Source of the DNA: Lachnospiraceae bacterium
GTDB taxonomy: Bacteria > Bacillota > Clostridia > Lachnospirales > Lachnospiraceae
Assembly (NCBI GenBank): GCA_022483465.1
Contig: JAKVNF010000001.1
Location: 124,001 to 188,000, forward strand
Direction: 5' to 3'
DNA: 64,000 nt
The notes below the pieces were generated by a model, which made no database searches, was not told the origin of the DNA, and saw only the letters and a program-made list of their open reading frames with translations. Position numbers and translations under genes: made by a program. Below, one piece after another: positions 9,580-18,726 of this stretch; the first letter of the stretch is position 1, and every line of letters begins with the position of its first letter.

Positions 9580-9639
9580 ATATGCTTCAAACTCTGAAGA
9601 CAGGATATGTTATTTCTGTCTGCAGAGTTTGGAGCATAT
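9580..9639. repeat. 24-bp near-perfect inverted repeat in the sortase leader
   Basis: Arms at 9580-9603 and 9616-9639 pair at 22 of 24 positions around a 12-nt loop. No T-run follows, so it may be an RNA-processing or stabilising hairpin rather than a terminator. The IS1595 copy inserted 5 bp from its outer edge, and the 8-bp target duplication overlaps the arm. Confidence 0.7.
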
Positions 9640-9644
9640 GGATT

Positions 9645-10858
9645 GGCGTTAGTAAGAAAACGGGTTGATAAGCAATAAGTGCATCTTGTAGTCATCAAAT
9701 TGCAAGCAGATTGAGCTCCTTAACATCTCCATAATGGTGTACCTTCTTGGGATTCCTGGATGCAAAGAGAGTTTCCGCAAGTTCCCCAATCGTTGTCCTC
9801 TGCCTGTACGCTGCCCTGAATACGAGGTTGTAACGGTTCAAATACTTGGTGGCGACACCGCGATATTCGGTATATCGGCGCTTGATAAAAGAGTGAAGGT
9901 TGTTCACAGTGTTCAGATTGAAGAAACCTGCCGACTCCTTCTTCACATTCATGACCGTGATTCCCAGGATCTTGCCCAGCCTCGGATACACATTCATGCC
10001 GTCCGTCAGGAAAAGTGTGCCCTTCTGGACATGACCAGTATAGATATCAACAACATTTGCACTGGAAGGCCTTGCCCGGTTCTCGGATTTCACGATCAGA
10101 TCGCCAGTCTTGCGCTGTACTGCGGTGCAGATACAGATCTGCTCGTCTGAAAGGCCGCGTTTGGATGCGGGAGTGCCACGCTTGCGGGGCTTTCGACTGG
10201 CATCAGGGCCAAATTTCGTACCTTTTTTGGACTCCGGAACGTAGGTTTCATCCGCTTCCACGACATCTTCCACCGTGGCTGGCTGCTCCACCTGCATGTC
10301 CTCGAGAGCAAGCATGATCTTATGCCGCATGAAGAACAGACTGCTATGGCTGATCTTGCATCCATGGCTGGCAAGTGACTTGACCGTCTTATCCAGAGAG
10401 GTCCCCCTGAGCGTCTCTTCCAGAACCTTGGTCCAGATCTCAGTACCAAAGTGTGAGCCTGAGAGCAAAGTGTTGCTCGTTGTAACAAATGACGTTCCAC
10501 ATTGCCTGCAGATGTATGCCTGTTTTCCATGTTTGTGTCCATTCCTAACAACATGAGCATTGGAATGGCAGATCGGACAATCCAAACGGGGAGCAATCAT
10601 CTTCTTCGGAGAAGAGGTTGCACTCTCATGGGAGAAGCCCTCCATGAGCTTGTTAACAAGAAGAATCAGGTCGTCCCTGGAAAGATCTCTGGCTTCGGTC
10701 AGTATGCGCTCAATGCAGCTCATAGTCTTGCCCTCCTGGCAAGACTATTGTAGTTCAAGTTAGAGAAGGCCGTTGTACAGCAGAATGTACAAAACGGCAT
10801 ATTTTATACTTCTGCTAAAATGCTTTGGAGCTTATCAACCCGTTTTCTTACTAACGCC
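9645..10858 (-). mobile_element. IS1595-family insertion sequence, copy 1
   Basis: The 1214-bp element runs from GGCGTTAGTAAGAAAACGGG to its inverted complement. It is flanked by the 8-bp direct repeat tatggatt (9637-9644 and 10859-10866), as expected for IS1595. It encodes one transposase. It is inserted between the backbone pilin gene and the class C sortase gene. It appears identical to the copy at 51152-52365, so both are recent. Confidence 0.95.
9695..10723 (-). CDS. IS1595-family (ISXO2-like) transposase
   Basis: This 342-residue enzyme has an N-terminal zinc ribbon (CPICHSNAHVVRNGHKHGKQ followed by CRQCG) and a DDE-type ISXO2-like catalytic domain. The first acid is in VVEADETYVPES, the second in LFLTDGMNVYPRL, and the last region is NTVNNLHSFIKRRYTEYRGV, where IS1595 transposases have an H or N in place of a simple Glu. 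It cuts and pastes the surrounding element and may also mobilise the 308-bp MITEs, which share its terminal repeats. It fills nearly the whole element, with about 50 bp on the left and 135 bp on the right. Confidence 0.93.
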   Translation of the reverse strand: MSCIERILTEARDLSRDDLILLVNKLMEGFSHESATSSPKKMIAPRLDCPICHSNAHVVRNGHKHGKQAYICRQCGTSFVTTSNTLLSGSHFGTEIWTKVLEETLRGTSLDKTVKSLASHGCKISHSSLFFMRHKIMLALEDMQVEQPATVEDVVEADETYVPESKKGTKFGPDASRKPRKRGTPASKRGLSDEQICICTAVQRKTGDLIVKSENRARPSSANVVDIYTGHVQKGTLFLTDGMNVYPRLGKILGITVMNVKKESAGFFNLNTVNNLHSFIKRRYTEYRGVATKYLNRYNLVFRAAYRQRTTIGELAETLFASRNPKKVHHYGDVKELNLLAI

Positions 10859-11382
10859 TATGGATTGCTCCATATCTCCAAATCGGACTGCTCCCCCGCC
10901 GAGGATCTCCGGCGGGATTTGCAGTTACGTCATTTGTGCTCCCATCAGTTGATGAGAATCACACTGGCTGTTCTTCGTGAATCCCTTGGGGCGGGAACTA
11001 CTTGAATCGCAGCCATAAGAACGTTGTGTATAGGTTCATTACTTGCTCAGTCTCTTTCTGGTCACCAGAACGACACCTGCGCCGATGGCAAGTGCTGCAC
11101 CGAGTGCGTAGAAGATGGTCGTGCCCATACCACCGGTGGAAGGAAGCTGAGATCCAGTTCCGTTTTCCACAGTAAGAAGATTGCCTGTTCCAACTGTAAG
11201 ATCCGTATCACCCATCTTAGCCGTTACTGTAGCAGAGCCATTCTCACCGGCCGTAATAGTAATAATGATCGGAGAAGTAAGCTTATTATAACCGGCAACA
11301 GTATCAGTCTCAGTTAAAGTATAAGTTCCTGCTGCGAGTCCCTTAAAATCAATATGTCCAAGATCATTAGTTGTAAGTTTAT

Positions 11383-11690
11383 GGCGTTAGTTAAGAAACG
11401 GGTTGATAAGCGATCGCCTAGCATGAGACCACTAATACCTCACTTTGAGCTCGAGCTGGGTACACTCCTATCCGTGCTGTGTTGCATCATGTAACAAAGC
11501 ATCACCTAGATTGCCTAAACACATACACTCACTTGCCGAGTATGTGACTATAAATAACAAGATAGGCATTATGCGGAGAAGAAAAGAGCTCCAAATGGGG
11601 ATTCTATATCTTCATCGGACATTATCGCGTCGAGAGTTCACCATGGAGGTTGTGGTATGGAACCCATCAACCCGGTTCTTTACTAACGCC
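11383..11690 (+). mobile_element. 308-bp MITE copy 2 inside the backbone pilin gene
   Basis: It has the same ends and orientation as copy 1 and is identical to it by eye. It is flanked by the direct repeat aagtttat (11375-11382 and 11691-11698). It interrupts the C-terminal third of the pilin. Confidence 0.94.
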
Positions 11691-12279
11691 AAGTTTATTT
11701 TCTGCATCCCCGAAAACAGCTTCATTTACATTTTCCGTATCGCTTGGAGCAACATAATACTTTCCATCAGAATTAGTAAGTGTAAACTTTACACCTGAAA
11801 GCTTAGTTTCATGATTTGCCTTGTCAACCTTATCAAGAGCGAAATCATACGTATATGTCTTTGTCTCTTTACCATTAGCATTGTTCGTTGCTGATGCATT
11901 GTTATCAATAGCATTCTCGTTAAGAGTTGCCTTGTAATCAACGGTGATTGTCTCATTCTGTTTTGCAAGAGCAGATGCATTAAGAGTAATCGTAATGATA
12001 GTCTTTCCAGCATCATCACCAGTTCCAGCAACTGTTGTAACAGAATAATCCGGATTTTCACCAGTAGCAGAAAGAACTGTATGTGTTGTCGTATTTGTTA
12101 CTGTAAATCCTGTTACTGTATCAAGTGTAAATCCAGCGCCAAGTTTATCTGTGATAGTGAATACTTTATCACGGCCGGTTGTCTGATCCGGAGCATTATT
12201 GTTGGAACCTGTATTAGCAGTAATCTTAAATGAGAATTTGTCTCCTACAGAACCATCAGCAGATGCAGTGAATTGAGAA

Positions 12280-12587
12280 GGCGTTAGTAAAGAACCGGGT
12301 TGACGGGTTCCATACCACAACCTCCATGGTGAACTCTCGACGCGATAATGTCTGATGAAGATATAGAATCCCCATTTGGAGCTCTTTTCTTCTCTGCATA
12401 ATGCCTATCTTGTTATTTATAGTCACATGCTCGGCAAGTGGGTGTATGCTTTTAGGCAATCTAGGTGATGCTTTGTTACATGATGCAACACAGCACGGAT
12501 AGGAGTGTACCCAGCTCGAGCTCAAAGTGAGGGATTAGTGGTCTCATGCTAGGCGATCGCTTATCAACCCGTTTCTTAACTAACGCC
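12280..12587 (-). mobile_element. 308-bp MITE copy 3, inverted, inside the backbone pilin gene
   Basis: This copy is in the opposite orientation to copies 1 and 2 and has about eight base substitutions relative to them. It is flanked by the direct repeat attgagaa (12272-12279 and 12588-12595). It interrupts the pilin after about 190 codons. Two inverted copies 590 bp apart could allow inversion of the middle pilin segment by homologous recombination. Confidence 0.93.
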
Positions 12588-13158
12588 ATTGAGAATTAGT
12601 CTTATTATCATTCTTGACCTGCTTGTCAGTTACAGAAGGAACAGAGTTCTTTTCATGTATAGTTACATTCTTTGCAGTATCCAAAGAGCAAAGAGAACCT
12701 GTAGATGTATCCACAAAATAGTAGCCTGTTTCGATAACACTTATTGTAGCTGTGCCATTTGCTGCGACCGCACCTTGGCCAGCCTGAGTGAGTCTGCTCT
12801 TAATGCTATCAAGGCCTTTTGCAAAATTAGCTGCATTAAAGTTGTTATCAACTGTCACTGTGTAATTATCTGATGTTCCAATCTGGGTAAATGTAATACC
12901 AGCTTTTGCTGTATTATCAAGTCCGTTGATAAGATCCACCATGGTTTTTGTTGCTGTGTATGCAACTGTTTTTGTATCAGGTGATGCTGTATTATACTCA
13001 GCGTCAAAAATTTTATACGCTTTGTAAGTTTCACCATTTACAGCATTATCGATAATGATTGTAAAAGTTCCTGTTGCTGCGAAAGCACTAATGCTCATCC
13101 CAAGTACCATTGTTATAGCTGCGACAACTGCCAACAGCTTCTTCATTAATTTCTTCAT

Positions 13159-13729
13159 GAAGGTCCCTCCTTTTTGGGGTGTTTTCATAATTCCTTTTTG
13201 CGTGGAGCCTCTGTAACCTTACTGTTATTGAAGTGTCCTACTAATCTTGGAAACACTCTTCAATATCCGTTGGAGATCGTACCTTTGATCTCGGTGCTGT
13301 TTTCTGCACCTTCAGATCAATCACTCCCTCTGTATGTATCAAGTATTTTTAAGATCTTACCATGCTTCGGGTGCATCTCTCATCCGGATCCTGCGGGCGT
13401 AATGCATTATTGTTGTAGTGAAGACGAAATCATCAGGTTGACCATTCCGCTGTACTTGATTCGAATGCTTTATTCGATTATGATGTCCACTCTCGTCGAC
13501 AGACTGCGATGTATTGCATGGAAATCTGACTCATCCTGCAGCATGTATCAATCTTTCCTGCTCGTCCCTCGCCAGTCCACGGTGGCGATCCTCTTTTTCT
13601 GACCATCTCTTTTCCTCTCTCTCTTGATTGTAAGTTATACCGCTATGTTTTGTTGGTAGTTCTCCTTCTTAATACTACACATCCAATGACCACTCAAAAA
13701 ACATTTGCATAAACACTTGCATATGTTAA
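13159..13729 (-). promoter_or_regulatory. Long leader between tip and backbone pilin genes, no ORF called
   Basis: The 571-bp gap holds a GGAGGG ribosome site for the backbone pilin at its downstream end. The middle (13330-13600 on the minus strand) is GC-mixed with several short inverted repeats, including GGATCGCCACCGTGG-type segments, and no convincing coding frame. I do not recognise a known riboswitch. It may contain the backbone promoter or a regulatory leader. Confidence 0.35.
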
Positions 13730-16255
13730 TTACACTAGTCTCTTCTTAGAAATGAGATAGATAGTGCCTGCAGCGAGGACAATGAACATACCTCCTACTG
13801 TGTAGGGAAGGGTTCCATGCCCACCTGTATTCGGTAGAGCCTGACCGGCTTTATTTCCGACTAATAATGTGTCGCTGTTATTATCATCGACCTTTGCGTG
13901 TTCATTTGTCGGCTGGCCTTTCGTGAAAGTAATTGTACCTTCCCCATTAGCTCCAATGCCTACTGAAAAATACGTATCTGATGTTTCTACAATGTACCCA
14001 TCCGGTGCATGAGTCTCGGTAATCTTGTAATCACCAACTTCGATTTTCTCAAGCTTCACACCGTTTGTAACATCAGGATTCAGCGTTGCGTAAGTTCCCG
14101 ATACAGCCGCATAAGTACCTTTTGCATTCTTCTTGGAAAGTGTGAATGTTGATCCTCCAAGAAGTGTTTCATAATCCTCCGTTGTCTTCTTGATCACAAT
14201 GGATGTGGTCTTCTGCTTGTTGTCGAACTCATAATCATACTGAGTATTACCGGTTGTTGTTCCAGCAGCTACTGTTACATTATTTCCTTCTGAACCCTTT
14301 ATAACTGTAGGATTATCCGAATCAGTAACATTCCTAACCTGGAATAGCTCATAGCCCGTAGTTGTTTCCTCAGAAATGCTATAAGTTGTTCCAATAGGTA
14401 CGTTAGTAAGTATTACTGATTCACCAGGTTTCAAAGTGAAGGTTTCGCCAGCTGCAATCTTCACACCGTCAGCATTTCCCTTGGTATACCAAACAGCAAA
14501 CTTGCCGTCCTTCACGTAATCATCGCCGATATAGTTTGAAGCTGTACTCGTAAGACTATATCCAGTTGGAATCGTAAGTGTGTCCAGCTTGAATGTGAAC
14601 ACTGTATCCTTTACACCAGCCTGAGTACTTACATCTGTTGTACCATCGTTCGCGAATGCCCTCTTGCTGATCTCAATCCCACCACGGAGTGTGTTGGTTG
14701 CAGTCAAAACCGCTTCGTTATTTGTCCACACCTCATTATTAAGCTGATTTCTCAGGTCAGAAGTATCATTTGTTGTTGCACCATTCATCATCGGTCTAAC
14801 AGGCGAGAATGAAAGCTCATAATGATAATCGCCTGTTGTGTGAGTCACACTTTCAGTTGTACCATCATCATTAGTTCTTGTTGTTGTATATCCGGTTTCC
14901 TCTACCGTATAAGTATGGCCACTTTCAAGAACGCCTGCATTTTCACCGGTCGTATCTGTTCCATATTCACCAGGTTTAACATAAATACCCGGTGCTATAT
15001 AAACTTCTGCAGTCCATTCAGTTGCAGCCTTGTCTCCAGTAAGTGTTACCTCCTTATAATTACTTCCGTCCTGTTTCACTTGCATTGTGATGCTATCCGG
15101 ACGATTATTTGTATATGCACTATCAGCCCAGACCTTTTTGATCTGAAGTTTTGTACCGTGAAGCGCTACAGGATCAGGATTAGTAAAGTTTACAGATCCA
15201 CTTTCTTCGCTAGTTGTTGTCTTCCCATTCTCTGTTTTCGTGTCAACACGAGTGTATGTAACTGTGTTTCCGTCGGAGGTGTTTGTCCTTAATGAATAAG
15301 AATAACTGCCTTCTGAACCTGTTCTTACTATCTGTCCATCATTGCTTACGCCATCTGCATCGAATGTTAACCCCTCTACTGTTTCACCATTATTCAGCTT
15401 TGTAATTGTGTCATACGCTTCCTGACTCGGCCATACTTTGAAGGTTACAGAATATGTGTACCCATCTTTAAGGTGATAATTACTACCAAGGCTCCATGTT
15501 ACCTTTTGTCCGGTTCCGTCTTGATTAGCCGTATAAGAAGGTTTTTGAACGTTCTCTTGACTAGTTGCATCCTTTCCAGTATTATCAGTCACCTTCACTG
15601 TCATTCCGTCAATATTGCCATTAACGAGAGCAGTCGATGTAAGGTTCGTGATATTGTCAGTTATCGTTACATTTCTAAAGTCAGCAGAATTACTAATTGA
15701 CTTTGCAATTTGTGAAAGTGCAGTCTGTAGATCAGTGGAGTTATTTACTGAGAAATAATGTGAACTTGTTTCTGCTCCAGATGCAGAAACAAGATTCTGC
15801 ATATTCTCAACATTGCCAAATACACCTAATCCATAGAAATTAGAACCAATCTTTCCTGCTACTTTCGCTGCATCAGCGTAGTTCCAGCCATAATCATCAC
15901 TATTACCAGATCCGTGTATCCCACTAGGTGTTAAACGGTTATCATCCGGATTCCATCCATAATAATAATGACTGCTATTTCGAAATGTGGGATCGCCGTC
16001 CGAAACAAAAATCACATATTTCGTAGCGTTCTTTTTCTTCCCATTCTCAGTGTATGTTCTTGTCTTTATATTATCAGCTTTTTTTAACGCGTCTTCCCAG
16101 TTTGTACCTCCGGTCGCCTCTGTTGGAATTGCTCCAATGAAATCAGTTAAGCTGGCTGTTTTATCAACTACAATACTTGCTCTATCAGAAAATGTGACAA
16201 GCGAGAGTGTTATATTTGCAGTTTGGCTATTCTGTTCGCCATTGTTCTGGTCCAA
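13730..16255 (-). CDS. VWA-domain tip pilin (adhesin), 5' end lost at the Tn7-like element
   Basis: The C-terminal 841 residues of a SpaC/RrgA-type tip protein remain. The VWA domain keeps its later MIDAS parts (TGGTNWEDAL and FVSDGDP), but the first strand with the DxSxS motif and the signal peptide are missing. Cna-B-type domains follow (LQIKKVWADSAYTNNRPDS near residue 370, and two more), then the sorting signal LPNTGG, a hydrophobic helix and SKKRLV. The open frame reaches into the terminal repeat of the Tn7-like transposon, which ends at 16294. The TTG at 16255 is only the first possible start left. Without a signal peptide the product cannot be exported, so the gene is effectively dead. 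Confidence 0.88.
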   Translation of the reverse strand: MDQNNGEQNSQTANITLSLVTFSDRASIVVDKTASLTDFIGAIPTEATGGTNWEDALKKADNIKTRTYTENGKKKNATKYVIFVSDGDPTFRNSSHYYYGWNPDDNRLTPSGIHGSGNSDDYGWNYADAAKVAGKIGSNFYGLGVFGNVENMQNLVSASGAETSSHYFSVNNSTDLQTALSQIAKSISNSADFRNVTITDNITNLTSTALVNGNIDGMTVKVTDNTGKDATSQENVQKPSYTANQDGTGQKVTWSLGSNYHLKDGYTYSVTFKVWPSQEAYDTITKLNNGETVEGLTFDADGVSNDGQIVRTGSEGSYSYSLRTNTSDGNTVTYTRVDTKTENGKTTTSEESGSVNFTNPDPVALHGTKLQIKKVWADSAYTNNRPDSITMQVKQDGSNYKEVTLTGDKAATEWTAEVYIAPGIYVKPGEYGTDTTGENAGVLESGHTYTVEETGYTTTRTNDDGTTESVTHTTGDYHYELSFSPVRPMMNGATTNDTSDLRNQLNNEVWTNNEAVLTATNTLRGGIEISKRAFANDGTTDVSTQAGVKDTVFTFKLDTLTIPTGYSLTSTASNYIGDDYVKDGKFAVWYTKGNADGVKIAAGETFTLKPGESVILTNVPIGTTYSISEETTTGYELFQVRNVTDSDNPTVIKGSEGNNVTVAAGTTTGNTQYDYEFDNKQKTTSIVIKKTTEDYETLLGGSTFTLSKKNAKGTYAAVSGTYATLNPDVTNGVKLEKIEVGDYKITETHAPDGYIVETSDTYFSVGIGANGEGTITFTKGQPTNEHAKVDDNNSDTLLVGNKAGQALPNTGGHGTLPYTVGGMFIVLAAGTIYLISKKRLV

Positions 16256-16293
16256 TAGCGTTTTGTGAAGGCATAAATAAGTTTGATGCCAAA

Positions 16294-16337
16294 TGTAAAT
16301 ATAGCTGATACTAATGTAATTAAGTCTGCGTCTTGCG
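16294..16337 (+). repeat. Left-end TnsB-type sites overlapping the tniQ stop
   Basis: Two repeats begin at 16294 (TGTAAATATAGCTGATACTA) and 16315 (TGTAATTAAGTCTGCG). The first matches the right-end consensus around TAATTA...GATACTA. The tniQ stop codon (16320-16322) lies inside the second repeat. Confidence 0.7.
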
Positions 16338-17249
16338 CTCGAGCCACTGGACGCCCCCGAAGCGCATGATCATCAGCGCGTGGAAGAGCGGAGACTGCTG
16401 ACGAAGGCCATGTTTGATGACATCATTCCCCATACGGACCAGGTCCTCTTCGGGAAACAGTTCCAGAACGAACCCTGCATCCTTGCTGGCAAGATGCTTC
16501 AGGATGTCCTGCCATGAAGGGTCTGTTCCAAGCTCTGACTCGTAAAACTGCAGCAGTCTTTCTTCTGTTCCAATCCTTTCACTGTTCGCCAAAAGCCAGT
16601 CGATTGTCTTTGCCAGCTCGAAAAAACGATCCTGGAACACATCCGTTTCTTCCCCACGGCTTTCCCTTTCCATCTGACCGGCCATTTCTGCATCCGGTGC
16701 AGGATAAAAATGCACGAGCTTTTCACCTTCCGGCCAGGGACTTTCAATCAGTCTCATCCCATGAATGGGGCAGTATCTTACACCATTGATCTGGTGTACA
16801 AGGTGCCAGCAGGAATGGTGGTATTCCTCTGTGTCGCTCCTGACACAGTCAGGGCAGAAGCAAAGCTTCTGATGACGGCCCCGTAGAGCACCAGCCATCT
16901 GAGAGCGCATACCGCGTCCACGTTTTGCGCTGCCCTGCATAAGGCGCTGATAAGCGGTGTCCGGAAACCGTGAGGAAAGACGCAGGTACTGGTATGCTGT
17001 GAACTCACGAATGATTCTGTCCGATGTCAGCCCGCATTCTCTGGGGAGCCATGCGTCGATAAGCTTTACACGGGCGGGAAGGGTGACGGCAGCATCCAGC
17101 ACCGTTTTTCCGCCGAACAGTTGGTCAAAGGTATACTTCTCGCTTCTGTTCCCGCTGATGGCATGGTACCTGGCAAGCAGGCTGTACCAGCATTCCCCCT
17201 TCATCGGGATAGGAAACACAAGCAGATGCTCCTGGTCTTCACGAATCAT
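16320..17249 (-). CDS. tniQ: TniQ/TnsD-family target-selection protein
   Basis: The 309-residue protein opens with REDQEHLLVFPIPMKGECWYSLLARYHAISG, the usual TniQ N-terminus. Its zinc-finger block is LCFCPDCVRSD … HHSCWHLVHQINGVRYCPIHGMRL. In Tn7-like elements TniQ/TnsD proteins choose the insertion site and recruit TnsC. I start at the ATG at 17249, which overlaps the tnsC stop by 11 bp; the longer open frame upstream reads through tnsC in another frame. It is shorter than E. coli TnsD (508 residues), resembling the compact TniQ of other systems, so a sequence-specific DNA-binding C-terminus is not obvious. The stop codon lies in the transposon's terminal repeat. Confidence 0.9.
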   Translation of the reverse strand: MIREDQEHLLVFPIPMKGECWYSLLARYHAISGNRSEKYTFDQLFGGKTVLDAAVTLPARVKLIDAWLPRECGLTSDRIIREFTAYQYLRLSSRFPDTAYQRLMQGSAKRGRGMRSQMAGALRGRHQKLCFCPDCVRSDTEEYHHSCWHLVHQINGVRYCPIHGMRLIESPWPEGEKLVHFYPAPDAEMAGQMERESRGEETDVFQDRFFELAKTIDWLLANSERIGTEERLLQFYESELGTDPSWQDILKHLASKDAGFVLELFPEEDLVRMGNDVIKHGLRQQSPLFHALMIMRFGGVQWLERKTQT

Positions 17250-18699
17250 TGTCGGATCCCTTTGCAGAATCTTTCCCAATGCCGGACTTATCCAGGAGTT
17301 CCGCAGCATAGAGCAAAAGCTTTGCCGGATCCTTCTCATCCGGAAAAGCGGCAGCCACGCTGCGCGCAGCTTTCCTGGCGTCCTGCATGCTGACGCCAAA
17401 GACGGTAACGAGGTTTGAAATGAGGCTTTGCAGCGGATCATCCTTCGGCATCTGCTCCTGCGGATTCATTTCTTCCGGAATGGCAGGTGCTCTCCAGAGA
17501 TGCTCGTACAGGGTCAGGTCGACATCCCTGCCTTCCCGCATGTCCTTCCGCTGCTGTTTCGTCAGACCAAGTCTGAGATCTGCTGTTCTGTGGACAGTTT
17601 CAGCGTCAAAGGTCTCCGTTTTGCTGATGATGGCATAGTCCTGTACCAGTTTGTACAGGATCGCAAGCAGGAACTGATTCCCGACAGTCTCCTCATAGAA
17701 CGCGTCAGACAGGGCGGCTGTAAGCTCCACCTTCTTCCGGGTATACTGATAATGCCAGAGTGCCCGTATGTACCGGTTCCATTCTTTGCTTCCCTGCTTC
17801 AGCAGGTCCATGTGGACCTCTCCCTCTCCGGTGACGCGCTTGGCCTGCTGGAACTCAGACTGCAGGATGGTGGTAAACTTCGGTGCACCGACCATGACAA
17901 TGGGGACTTCGGCAGTGTTCACGAGGGAGACCAGGAAGTTCAGAAGCTCTGTGGAGACCTGGTCTCTGACACTGCAGAGGTTCTGGACGTCGTCAATGAC
18001 GAGGATGCCCAGACTGCAGGAATCAATCGCTGACCGGAGATCCCCAAGAAGTACTTCTTTACTGATCCGATTGAAGGAGTGCTGTTCTGAGAAGTGAGAG
18101 CCGAGAATCCGGTCCATCTCCTGAAGTATGCGCTGACATAGTCCCTTTGTGGAGCCATCCTGCGGACAGTCAACCTTCAGCCAGACAAGCTGATGAAGAT
18201 CGAAAGGGACGCCTCTGTAGTTCGTATGGACAATGACCTGCGGGTAGAGAGTCAGGACGTTCATGACGGAACAGGTCTTTCCGACGCCGGAAATGCCGAA
18301 CACTGGAAAGCCGTATGCAGGCTGCTTGTAGGACCGAAAAACTCGTCTGAGCCGGTCATCGAATGGAATCCCGTTTTCGGTAATGGCCTGCTGTATGACC
18401 GAAAGCGGCATCGGATTCCTCCCGTAGTAGCCCCAACGGAGGCACCGGTCGACATTCATGGCGATTTCGGTGTCACAGGTGCAGGGCACATGGAGCTGTT
18501 TAATATACGGCAGCTTGTTAAGCCGCTCCATCCGGTTCAGGTTCCGGTCGCTCTCCTGATAGGGCATGATCACCATAAGCTGTGCGGCATACTCCAGTGG
18601 ATCCCCGATGGAGGGGATCGCCTCGATCAGTGGATTTCCCATAAACAGCACTTCTGTCGGGCTTTGATATACTGCGTTTTCAAAGATCTCATTCTTCAA
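17239..18699 (-). CDS. tnsC: TnsC-type AAA+ ATPase of the Tn7-like element
   Basis: This 486-residue regulator has Walker A GISGVGKT near residue 136 and Walker B GILVIDDVQNL near residue 235, with a TniB/AAA_22-type core (IVMVGAPKFTTILQSEFQQA as the sensor region). TnsC oligomers link target selection by TniQ to the TnsA/TnsB transposase and give target immunity. It follows tnsB by 27 bp and overlaps tniQ, so the four genes form one operon transcribed away from the right end. Confidence 0.92.
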   Translation of the reverse strand: MKNEIFENAVYQSPTEVLFMGNPLIEAIPSIGDPLEYAAQLMVIMPYQESDRNLNRMERLNKLPYIKQLHVPCTCDTEIAMNVDRCLRWGYYGRNPMPLSVIQQAITENGIPFDDRLRRVFRSYKQPAYGFPVFGISGVGKTCSVMNVLTLYPQVIVHTNYRGVPFDLHQLVWLKVDCPQDGSTKGLCQRILQEMDRILGSHFSEQHSFNRISKEVLLGDLRSAIDSCSLGILVIDDVQNLCSVRDQVSTELLNFLVSLVNTAEVPIVMVGAPKFTTILQSEFQQAKRVTGEGEVHMDLLKQGSKEWNRYIRALWHYQYTRKKVELTAALSDAFYEETVGNQFLLAILYKLVQDYAIISKTETFDAETVHRTADLRLGLTKQQRKDMREGRDVDLTLYEHLWRAPAIPEEMNPQEQMPKDDPLQSLISNLVTVFGVSMQDARKAARSVAAAFPDEKDPAKLLLYAAELLDKSGIGKDSAKGSDNDS

Positions 18700-18726
18700 A
18701 GCGAACCCCCTTTCCGTTCCTTTTCT

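Larger units (their letters stand above)
11039..13158 (-). pseudogene. Backbone pilin gene split by two MITEs
   Basis: Three segments of one major pilin survive: 13158-12588, 12279-11691 and 11382-11039. The first has a Sec signal (MKKLMKKLLAVVAAITMVLG) and GGAGGG before the ATG. The middle holds a fimbrial D2-type isopeptide domain (KITANTGSNN onward; the conserved TYDFALDKVD region near its end). The last ends with LPSTGG, a hydrophobic helix and TRKRLSK. Removing each 308-bp MITE with one 8-bp target repeat joins the reading frame exactly (…KTNSQ to FTASADG…, and …DAENK to LTTNDLG…) and gives 495 codons. As it stands, translation stops inside the first MITE, leaving an unanchored fragment of about 190 residues. 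Confidence 0.93.

Noticed and set aside
11445-11798. 117-codon frame starting in MITE copy 2 (also in copies 1 and 3)
   Set aside because: It is present in every MITE copy but runs into unrelated flanking DNA with different ends; no domain or ribosome site.
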